Assembly (NCBI GenBank): GCA_049323895.1
Contig: JBMOKT010000033.1
Location: 1 to 42,706 of the forward strand
Source of the DNA: JBMOKT01 sp049323895
Lineage (GTDB): Bacteria > Bacillota > Peptococcia > Peptococcales > BICA1-8
Length of the DNA stretch: 42,706 nucleotides
Direction of reading: 5' to 3'
The first letter of the stretch is position 1, and every line of letters begins with the position of its first letter. The notes below the pieces were generated by a model, which worked only from the letters and a program-made list of their open reading frames with translations, was not told the origin of the DNA and searched no databases. Below, in pieces: positions 8,367 through 15,274 of this stretch. Made by a program: the position numbers and the translations under genes.

Positions 8367-9652
8367 AGGGCTCTTACCCCCTTCCAGCTGTCTTTCAGTA
8401 TATTAAGGACTCCTACCCTTTGTGTGCGGCTTAATACTTTTTTCAGCAAGGGCTTGCTTTGTTTTCCGTCAATTACATACATATCTTTAAGCACATCTAC
8501 TGCCAACTGGGGATATTGCCTGAACAACCTATGGTTTTCCATAAATTCCGGGAATTTGTGATACTGTTTTAAATCCTTGAGGACAAAACTATCCTCTAGC
8601 AGGTTTTTATATGTAGCTAATGTTACTTTAGAAAAGTCAGCTTTGGCTTTAGCTGCAAGAACTGCCTGGGCTGCCGCTTCTGCGGAGGCTATAGCTAAAT
8701 CCATACCCCTTACCGTATAACCAACGTTAATTACCAAACCTGCTGCATCACCTATTACCAGCACATTGTCGCCATAAAGCTGCGGCACCATACCTAACCC
8801 GGCTTCAGGAACTAGGTGCCCCGAATACTCAACAAGCTTGCCTCCCTTAATGAGGGGCTTTATTGCAGGATGTTTTTTAAATTCTTCCAGCATTTCTGGG
8901 ACTGTATGGGATGAGCCTGTTAAATCAGCCAATGTTAGCACTAGACCCAGGGAGATGCTATTTTTATTGGTATATAAAAATCCTCCCCCTACACGCCCTT
9001 TGGTGCATGCTCCCACAAAAAGCCTTGCTGCCCCTTCGCCTTCATTTAAATTAAACCTATCTTCGATAACAGAGGCAGGCAATTCAATTATTTCCTTTAC
9101 CCCTACCGCCACTTGATTTGGTTTAAGCTCTGATTTCAAACCTGCCTTTTGGGCTAATAATGAATTTACACCATCGGCTAGGATAACCACATCAGCTTCC
9201 ATCTCATCTTCACCGGCAATAACCCCAGCTATCCTGCCGTCCCGGATTAACAAATCATCTACCCTGACACCGGGAGCGAGAACAGCACCGGCTTCTTCAG
9301 CCTTAGCAGCCAGCCACTGATCAAAATCTGCCCTTAATACTGTATAGGAATCCTTTTGTTCTTCACCTAGCAAGGGCGACTGGAAATCTAAAGAAACTGC
9401 ACTATCCTCAGTCAGCATGGTAACAGTTTCCTTAACTACTTTCCGCTCAAGGGGTGCCTCAGTGCTAAACCCGGGGATAATTTTCTCCAGACTATGGCTG
9501 TATAGTCTACCCCCGGTCATGTTTTTACTGCCGGGAAAATCTCCCCTTTCTATTATCAGAACCTCCAGGCCGGCATTTGCCAGGATATAGCCTGCTGTAC
9601 TGCCGGCCGGACCAGCACCTACTATTATTACATCAAATTTTTCCTCAGACAT
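8363..9652 (-). CDS. fixC: FixC-type electron transfer flavoprotein:quinone oxidoreductase
   Basis: FAD-dependent dehydrogenase that accepts electrons from the EtfAB (FixAB) flavoprotein and passes them to quinone, with FixX supplying the Fe-S cluster. The N-terminal FAD motif DVIIVGAGPAGSTAGYILAN (residues 7-26) is followed by the second FAD motif VLVIGDAAGLVINVGYTVRGMD around 300. The 429-residue length fits. It lies directly downstream of etfA (11 bp) and overlaps fixX. In FixABCX of other bacteria NADH oxidation is bifurcated to ferredoxin and quinone. With an acyl-CoA dehydrogenase in the same operon, it may instead drain or energise acyl-CoA electrons (inference). Confidence 0.94.
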   Translation of the reverse strand: MSEEKFDVIIVGAGPAGSTAGYILANAGLEVLIIERGDFPGSKNMTGGRLYSHSLEKIIPGFSTEAPLERKVVKETVTMLTEDSAVSLDFQSPLLGEEQKDSYTVLRADFDQWLAAKAEEAGAVLAPGVRVDDLLIRDGRIAGVIAGEDEMEADVVILADGVNSLLAQKAGLKSELKPNQVAVGVKEIIELPASVIEDRFNLNEGEGAARLFVGACTKGRVGGGFLYTNKNSISLGLVLTLADLTGSSHTVPEMLEEFKKHPAIKPLIKGGKLVEYSGHLVPEAGLGMVPQLYGDNVLVIGDAAGLVINVGYTVRGMDLAIASAEAAAQAVLAAKAKADFSKVTLATYKNLLEDSFVLKDLKQYHKFPEFMENHRLFRQYPQLAVDVLKDMYVIDGKQSKPLLKKVLSRTQRVGVLNILKDSWKGVRAL

Positions 9653-9663
9653 ATAGTCACCCC

Positions 9664-10614
9664 TTAGCTGCCTTGCGCTTCTTGTGCCGCTTTAGTTATA
9701 GCAGGCAGTACTTCTTTTAGGTCGCCTACAATATAGTAATCGGCAACTTGGAATATGGGAGCATTCTCGTTTTTATCCACAGCCACTATGGTTTTAGCGT
9801 CCCTGATGCCATAAACGTGCTGCACCTGACCTGAGATACCGGCAGCTACATAAACACTGGGTTTTATTACCTGCCCGGATATTCCGATGTATCGCTCCTC
9901 GGGCAGCCAGTGCAAATCTTCTGCTATGGGACGGGAACAGGCAACTACACCCTTTAAACTTTCCGCCAGTTCCTCCGCAATAATAATTTCCCTCTGCTCT
10001 GCAAAACCCCTACCAACACCCACTACTATTTTAGCTTCTTTAATATTTACCTTTTCCTCGGGTTTAGGTCTTCTTTCTACAACCTTAACCTTAACCTCTG
10101 CGGGAACTTCTAATTTTGCTACGCTGCCCTGCCTATTGGTATCTGGGGTATCCCATTTGCTAAATGTCTTGGCTGCTACAGTAGCTACCACAGGGAATTG
10201 GGTACACTCTAAGGTCTTCTCTGCCAAACCGCCATAAATAATTCTCTTCATTACAATTTTGCCTGCCGAATACTCAAAATTCTTGCATTCTGTTACACAG
10301 GCTGCATCCAATTTGGCGGCAACCTGAGCAGCCAGGTCTTTCCCCCTGCGGGTAGCCCCTACCATGATTAGCTCCGGCTGAATTGTTGCTGCTTCTTTGC
10401 ATATTTCAGGGACATAAGCTTCCCAAACAGTACCTTCAGGCAATGTCATCAATTTAACTGTGTCGGCCCCATAGCTTACTGCTTCCTGACCGATTTCCTC
10501 GTCACCTAAAACAAAAACTGCAATTTTTTCATCACCGGCAGCCAGCTCTCTGGCCTTAGCCAGCATTTCATAGGCAGTTTCAGCTATTTCAGAAATAATC
10601 ATTATTTTGCTCAT
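9664..10614 (-). CDS. etfA: Electron transfer flavoprotein alpha subunit (FixB-like)
   Basis: FAD-binding alpha subunit of an electron-transfer flavoprotein. The C-terminal FAD domain is clear: VVGVGRGFAEQ near 198, YIGISGQVIKPSVYVAAGISGQ near 245 and QHVYGIRDAKTIVAVDKNENAPIFQVADY before the end. I prefer the ATG at 10614 (MSKIMIISE, 316 aa). The in-frame ATG at 10620 touches the GGGGGG ribosome site, which leaves no spacing. It follows etfB by 11 bp and precedes fixC by 11 bp. Confidence 0.94.
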   Translation of the reverse strand: MSKIMIISEIAETAYEMLAKARELAAGDEKIAVFVLGDEEIGQEAVSYGADTVKLMTLPEGTVWEAYVPEICKEAATIQPELIMVGATRRGKDLAAQVAAKLDAACVTECKNFEYSAGKIVMKRIIYGGLAEKTLECTQFPVVATVAAKTFSKWDTPDTNRQGSVAKLEVPAEVKVKVVERRPKPEEKVNIKEAKIVVGVGRGFAEQREIIIAEELAESLKGVVACSRPIAEDLHWLPEERYIGISGQVIKPSVYVAAGISGQVQHVYGIRDAKTIVAVDKNENAPIFQVADYYIVGDLKEVLPAITKAAQEAQGS

Positions 10615-10625
10615 TTCCATCCCCC

Positions 10626-11411
10626 CTAAGCTAAAGAACCATCAGCTTTTAGCTGTTTTAGTAGTTTGGCTGCTGCCTCCTGGACAGAGAGACCATCTGC
10701 ATTTACATGGATATTCTTTCTGATCATCACTGTACCTGCAACATTTAGGGTATTCAGCTTGGACCGGCAGTCTTCCTGGCTTAAGCTGATATGTGCTAAT
10801 TCTATTTTCTCCGTTGGTTTTTTCTTGGCAGCTAAGATTTGCTTGAGGCTGGGAATTCTAGGCTTGTTTATATCCGGCAGGACAGTTATTACCGCAGGAC
10901 CTTCTACTTCAACAACTTCAACTCCGTCCTCCAGCTTCCTTTCGGCTTTTATCCCCTGCTCATTCAACTCAAATTTATTAACAAAGGTTATAGATGAATA
11001 ATTTAACAAAGCCGCCAGTCTTGGACCCACTTGCTGTGCGTAATCATCACTGGATCCCTCGCCGCAGATAACCAAATCCACATTACCTATTTTATTAATT
11101 ACTCCTGCAAGTACCTTGGCTGTAACAGCACTGTCAGCTGCAGCCAGACACTCATCCTCTACAAAGCTGATGCTTTCCGGTCCCCGGGATAATACATCCT
11201 TGAGAGAGGCTTCAACCTTGGACCCACAGGTTACACCAATATACTGGCAGCCTTTTTCTTCATTCAGTACTGCACCTGCTTCAATGGCGTTGCGGTCATA
11301 TTCGCTGATTTTATACTTAGCCCGCTCCATATTCAGCTTTCTGTCTGTTCCTTCAATTCTGATATCTGCTTCATCTGCCACCCATTTATAACAGGCAACT
11401 ATTTTTTTCAT
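10626..11411 (-). CDS. etfB: Electron transfer flavoprotein beta subunit (FixA-like)
   Basis: Beta subunit partner of EtfA. It has the typical N-terminus KIVACYKWVADEADIRI and the nucleotide-binding stretch VDLVICGEGSSDDYAQQVGPRLAALL near 110-135. The signature-like region VEVEGPAVITVLPDINKPRIPSLKQILAAKKKP lies near 168-200. Length 261 aa is normal. AAGGAGG lies eight bases before the ATG. Being placed between the acyl-CoA dehydrogenase (11 bp upstream) and etfA-fixCX, it links the dehydrogenase to the FixCX branch. Confidence 0.94.
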   Translation of the reverse strand: MKKIVACYKWVADEADIRIEGTDRKLNMERAKYKISEYDRNAIEAGAVLNEEKGCQYIGVTCGSKVEASLKDVLSRGPESISFVEDECLAAADSAVTAKVLAGVINKIGNVDLVICGEGSSDDYAQQVGPRLAALLNYSSITFVNKFELNEQGIKAERKLEDGVEVVEVEGPAVITVLPDINKPRIPSLKQILAAKKKPTEKIELAHISLSQEDCRSKLNTLNVAGTVMIRKNIHVNADGLSVQEAAAKLLKQLKADGSLA

Positions 11412-11422
11412 AGTGAGCCTCC

Positions 11423-12562
11423 TTATCTTAATAAATTACCTGCGATAACCATCCTCATTACTTCGGATGTACCTTCATATATCTCAGTAATTTTTGCATC
11501 TCGCATAAAGCGCTCCACAGGGTAATTTGTGGTATAACCATGACCTCCATGAATTTGCACAGCCTTGATACTGGCCTCCATAGCTGTTTCAGATGCATAA
11601 AGCTTAGCCATAGCAGCCTCTGCGGAGAATGGTATTTTGTTTTCATACAACCAGGCTGCATGATACACAAGGTGACGGGCACATTGGACTTTGGTTGCCA
11701 TATCGGCCAGCATCCACTGGATTGCCTGTAATGAAGCAATGGGTTTTCCAAACTGTACTCTTTCCTTAGAGTATTTTACCGACTCATCTAAGCAAGCTTG
11801 AGCAATACCCAGGGCTTGGGCACCCACTCCAACCCTGCCCACATCAAGGCTTTGCATGGCAATTTTAAAGCCTTGACCTTCCTGACCTATTAGGTTTTCT
11901 TTGGGAACTTTGCAGTCTTTAAATATAATTTCCGTGGTACTGGAGCCTTTGATTCCCAGCTTATCTTCACTTTGACCTACTATAAAGCCCGGGAAGTCCT
12001 TGTCAACAATGAAAGCGGAGATACCTTTTGTACCCTTGCTCTTGTCAGTCATTGCCATAACAATATAGGTATCGGCATAGCCCCCGTTAGTTATGAAGCA
12101 CTTGGAGCCGTTTAAGATGTAATAATCTCCATCCAATACTGCAGTTGTTTGCTGGGAAGCGGCATCGGTTCCTGCCCCCGGTTCAGTCAAACAGAATGCC
12201 CCTAATTTTTCTCCGCTGGCTAGAGGAACTAAATATTTTTGTTTTTGCTCTTCTGTTCCAAATTTAAGGATGGGGAAACAGCAAAGGGAAGTATGGGTTG
12301 CTACAATAATTCCTGTTGATGCACATGCCCTGGACAGCTCTTCAATTACTATCATGTAAGATACTGCATCCGCCCCGCTTCCTCCGTATTCTTCAGGAAT
12401 TACCACACCCATCAGGCTTAAGTCCTTGAGCTTTGCCATGGTCTCCACCGGGAAACGGTGATTTTTATCTATCTCGGCAGCAATTGGCTTTACTTCAGTT
12501 TCGGCGAACTCGCGAACCATCTGTTTAATTAATTCCTGCTCTTCAGTTAATTGAAAATTCAT
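11423..12562 (-). CDS. Acyl-CoA dehydrogenase, probably butyryl-CoA dehydrogenase type
   Basis: FAD enzyme that interconverts short-chain acyl-CoA and 2-enoyl-CoA. It shows the family signatures CLTEPGAGTDAASQQTTA near 130 and QIHGGHGYTTNYPVERFMRDAKI near 335. The catalytic glutamate is E363 in IYEGTSEVMRM. Its 379 residues match clostridial Bcd. AAAAGGAGGG precedes the ATG. It is the first gene of the operon ending in hbd and thl. Behind it lies repeat-rich DNA and then the 4-hydroxybutyryl-CoA dehydratase gene. Chain-length preference is inferred from context. Confidence 0.93.
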   Translation of the reverse strand: MNFQLTEEQELIKQMVREFAETEVKPIAAEIDKNHRFPVETMAKLKDLSLMGVVIPEEYGGSGADAVSYMIVIEELSRACASTGIIVATHTSLCCFPILKFGTEEQKQKYLVPLASGEKLGAFCLTEPGAGTDAASQQTTAVLDGDYYILNGSKCFITNGGYADTYIVMAMTDKSKGTKGISAFIVDKDFPGFIVGQSEDKLGIKGSSTTEIIFKDCKVPKENLIGQEGQGFKIAMQSLDVGRVGVGAQALGIAQACLDESVKYSKERVQFGKPIASLQAIQWMLADMATKVQCARHLVYHAAWLYENKIPFSAEAAMAKLYASETAMEASIKAVQIHGGHGYTTNYPVERFMRDAKITEIYEGTSEVMRMVIAGNLLR

Positions 12563-12582
12563 TGGTTAACCCTCCTTTTATA

Positions 12583-12607
12583 AGTGGCTAGTTGTTAGTG
12601 GCTAGTA
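12583..12607. repeat. Short heptamer-type tandem repeat
   Basis: AGTGGCT-AGTTGTT-AGTGGCT-AGT is a run of 7-bp units. The same or complementary heptamers recur at 14396-14411, 33139-33172, 37910-37947 and 42090-42155. It sits just outside the mosaic repeat at 12613-12905. Confidence 0.7.
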
Positions 12608-12612
12608 TAACT

Positions 12613-12905
12613 AAGGTTAAGGTAAGCTTACGGGAAAATCTGCATGACAGGTAAAGGTTAAGGACAAGAGACATTGCATCTGCTATGGGGTTTTAATTTT
12701 GGGATGCATCAATAAATTAGAAAGGGGACACACCTCTCTTCAGATGTTTCCTTTGGGATCAGAGGAATATCCCCAACTAATGTCAATCATCGGATGCATC
12801 ATGCAGAGTAACCTTTGAGCAGATGCATCCAAGAATGTTCCCTAAATCTAATACTTTACCTTTACCTGACGGAAAAAATCACTTTAAAGCTTACCTTTAC
12901 CTAAA
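12613..12905. repeat. Mosaic GATGCATC repeat, copy A, with inverted terminal arms (MITE-like)
   Basis: This element fills the gap between abfD and acd. The left arm (about 12613-12662, with GGTAAGCTTAC and TGACAGGTAAAGG) is an imperfect inverted copy of the right arm (about 12853-12902, with TTTACCTTTACCTGACGG and AAGCTTACC). Inside are three GATGCATC octamers (12703, 12793, 12832); the last two can close a hairpin. A module at about 12715-12780 contains GGGGACACACCTCT and AGAGGAATATCCCC and could fold on itself. No open frame of note. It is shared with copies at 14410-14661 and 25312-25600. The MITE label is an inference from the arms and size. Confidence 0.8.
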
Positions 12906-12927
12906 ATTCTGTATCTACAGAATTTAA

Positions 12928-14376
12928 TTATTCCACTCCCGCTATCTTCTTCGCTAATTCCTTCTTCTGTTCCATATTTGCCTGGCGGGCAATCATAATT
13001 TTCATGGCTTGAGGGGGACCTGCCCCATGCATGGACTCGGTTCTATAGGCAACTGCGCCTGCACCGACTGTTAAGTTCTCCACTAAACGCAGCATTCTCA
13101 AACGGCATTCGGTAGAAATCCCGTTAATACCCCTATATAGTTTTTTCATATATTCACCCACTACAGGATGCTCAAAGTCCTTAGCTGAGGGCATGGTGAC
13201 CAGCAATCCTCCGGCAATATCCTCAGCAATACGGGCTATCTCATAGGGATGTCTGGTTACGTTTAATTTACATACATTGGCCAGTAAGGAATCAACAAAG
13301 TATGTGCCTGAGGGAGTAACTTTGCCTTCTGTTGAGCATGCCAGTCCGCAGGCGTGCATAGTTTCATTGAGATGAATCATTTCTACCAGCTTATCCTTGA
13401 TATGGGAAGCACTCTCTACCCCATGATATTCAGCCAAATTGGCAGCAGCACCGATTAAGACATCGGTTACCCCGCACTTACATCCGCCGTAGCTCTGACG
13501 GTGATAGGAAGCAAACCTTTCTACCAATTGTCCTGAATATTTATATTCCTTGTACATGAAAACCCGGTTCCAGGGAACAAATACATTCTCAAAAATTACC
13601 AGGCACTCCTGTCCGCCATAATTTATATTGCCTACATCGAAGGTTCCCTCCAGTTTTCTGGTATCAGAGGGCTGACGACCAAGGATATAAGTTATTCCTT
13701 CCGTATCACTAGGTACTGCAAAGGATACAGCAAAATCGGCATCTTCTGCCTTCATAGCCATTGTCGGCATGACAATAATTTCATGGGAGTTTAAGGCACC
13801 TGTCTGATGACATTTAGCACCCCGTACAATAATCCCATCATCCTTTTCTTCTACTATATGGACAAATACATCTTTTTCTTCTTGCTGGTGAGGTCTTTTA
13901 CCCCGGTCACCTTTCGGGTCGGTCATGGCCCCGTCGCATACCAGGTCATTTTCCTGAACATAAATAAGGAAATCGTTAAATCTTTTATTATATTGGGTAC
14001 CTAAATCCTGATCCATTTCATAGGTTGTAATGGACAATGCATTAATGGCGTCCATGCCTACGCAGCGCTGGAAACAGGTTGCAGTTTTTTGTCCTAAAAG
14101 CCTTTGCATCTTAACCTTGTTTACTAAATCCTCATTGCTCCGGTGGGTATGGGTAAATCTGTTTACCCGTTTACCGGTTAGATTGGATACTACTGTTACC
14201 AAGTCTTGGTGCTGTGGGTCAGCGGCGGCTTCATATGTTGCTGCAACAGCATTCAGGGAGGGTTTTACCAAGGGATGATCGGCAGGATTATCTACCTTTT
14301 CACCAAGAATGTAGGCATTAAATTTCAGCTTCTTTATACTTTCTATATATTCCTGGGCTGTTTTCATTAACTTCAC
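12928..14376 (-). CDS. abfD: 4-hydroxybutyryl-CoA dehydratase / vinylacetyl-CoA isomerase
   Basis: Radical-type dehydratase with FAD and a [4Fe-4S] cluster that turns 4-hydroxybutyryl-CoA into crotonyl-CoA. The cluster ligands known from Clostridium aminobutyricum (C99, C103, H292, C299) are all present with the same spacing: C101 and C105 in TATCFQRCVGMDA, H292 and C299 in SYHRQSYGGCKCG. This separates it from the related FAD 4-hydroxyphenylacetate hydroxylases, which lack them. The length of 482 aa is close to the known enzyme. GTG at 14376 follows AAGGAGG by 4 bp; ATG three codons on is the alternative. It stands alone between two mosaic repeats. Neither 4-hydroxybutyrate dehydrogenase nor a CoA-transferase is in view. 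Confidence 0.93.
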   Translation of the reverse strand: MKLMKTAQEYIESIKKLKFNAYILGEKVDNPADHPLVKPSLNAVAATYEAAADPQHQDLVTVVSNLTGKRVNRFTHTHRSNEDLVNKVKMQRLLGQKTATCFQRCVGMDAINALSITTYEMDQDLGTQYNKRFNDFLIYVQENDLVCDGAMTDPKGDRGKRPHQQEEKDVFVHIVEEKDDGIIVRGAKCHQTGALNSHEIIVMPTMAMKAEDADFAVSFAVPSDTEGITYILGRQPSDTRKLEGTFDVGNINYGGQECLVIFENVFVPWNRVFMYKEYKYSGQLVERFASYHRQSYGGCKCGVTDVLIGAAANLAEYHGVESASHIKDKLVEMIHLNETMHACGLACSTEGKVTPSGTYFVDSLLANVCKLNVTRHPYEIARIAEDIAGGLLVTMPSAKDFEHPVVGEYMKKLYRGINGISTECRLRMLRLVENLTVGAGAVAYRTESMHGAGPPQAMKIMIARQANMEQKKELAKKIAGVE

Positions 14377-14395
14377 TCAACCTCCTTCATTGTAT

Positions 14396-14661
14396 AAGTG
14401 ACTAGTGACTGGCATTTTAAGGTAAAGTAAAAATTGGCATCTGCTTGAGGGTTAGATCCTGGGATGCATCACATGAATGCTAAATCAGGCTGACGCATCT
14501 ACTCACAGGTCTAGCTTAAGGGATGCATCAATATAACTTGGCAATCATCGGATGCATCATGCAGTATTGCTTGTTAGCAGATGCATCCCTAAATGTTCAC
14601 TTTCATCAGATGCCTACCCAAACCTCTACCTGACGTGCTGTATAGCCTAAGAGCTTACCTC
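14396..14661. repeat. Mosaic GATGCATC repeat, copy B
   Basis: Between iorB and abfD. It begins with heptamer-like AGTGACT-AGTGACT (14396-14409), then a degenerate left arm (AAGGTAAAGTAAAAATTGGC). Four GATGCATC octamers follow (14463, 14522, 14551, 14580), and then a right arm (about 14621-14661, CTACCTGACG...GAGCTTACC) that touches the iorB stop. The arm pair at 14550-14588 can form a hairpin (GGATGCATC/GATGCATCC plus TGC/GCA). Compared with copies A and C it lacks the GGGGACACACCTCT module, so the family is modular. Confidence 0.8.
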
Positions 14662-15274
14662 AGCATACGCAGCCTTCGGCTGCATATGCTGTTACCATCT
14701 TATATCCTTCCTCATATGCCTGTAGGTTCTGTTCCAGCACCTTCTTAGGTAACAACTCAGCTATTATCCTTTGCAGTTCTAGTTTATCAAAGAAAGGTTC
14801 TACAGCCGCTAAGGCTCCCAGCATAATAACATTTGTCATCATTAATGACCCCATTTCAGTAGCCTTCTTACTGGCATCGATGACATAGCCTTGTGGGCAG
14901 CGGGAACGGAGGTGATTTAGTATTTCTTCCTCTGTAGGATACTGGTCCATACCCATATTGCATAAGATTGTTGGTACTGGATAGTTATTAATGATGAACT
15001 TACCTTTGGGACTTAAAAATTGAATATTCCTTACGGCTTCAATAGGCTCAAAACCCATTAAAATATCAGCCTTTCCCTGGGGTACCAAAGGTGAATATAT
15101 TTTTTTATCAGATATTCTCATATGGGATACGACAGAGCCTCCCCTTTGGGCCGCACCGATAGTTTCCGTGCCAAAAACCTCTAAACCTTTATTCATTGCG
15201 TAGTTGGCAAGGGCTACGGAAGCGAGCAAATTACCCTGACCACCAACCCCCGCGACTATGATATCCAGCTTCAT
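14660..15274 (-). CDS. iorB: Indolepyruvate:ferredoxin oxidoreductase beta subunit
   Basis: Gamma/beta-type subunit of a two-subunit 2-oxoacid:ferredoxin oxidoreductase that decarboxylates aryl pyruvates to aryl-acetyl-CoA. It has the opening motif IIVAGVGGQGNLLAS, then TETIGAAQRGGSVVSHMRI near 38-56. These are the TPP- and CoA-contact regions of the POR gamma domain. 204 aa is typical. Its ATG overlaps the iorA stop (ATGA), so the two are translationally coupled. It fits with aromatic amino acid breakdown alongside the nearby tryptophanase. Confidence 0.94.
   Translation of the reverse strand: MKLDIIVAGVGGQGNLLASVALANYAMNKGLEVFGTETIGAAQRGGSVVSHMRISDKKIYSPLVPQGKADILMGFEPIEAVRNIQFLSPKGKFIINNYPVPTILCNMGMDQYPTEEEILNHLRSRCPQGYVIDASKKATEMGSLMMTNVIMLGALAAVEPFFDKLELQRIIAELLPKKVLEQNLQAYEEGYKMVTAYAAEGCVC

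Noticed and set aside
11458..11751. 97-codon minus-strand frame inside the acyl-CoA dehydrogenase gene
   Set aside because: Out-of-frame shadow of a well-conserved enzyme, with no start signal.
12613..12905. Possible CRISPR array from repeated GATGCATC
   Set aside because: Repeat units are only about 8-15 bp, spacing is irregular, and the sequences between octamers are themselves shared among loci. No cas gene is present.
12928..14376. 4-hydroxyphenylacetate 3-monooxygenase
   Set aside because: Same superfamily, but the four Fe-S ligands of 4-hydroxybutyryl-CoA dehydratase are all present.
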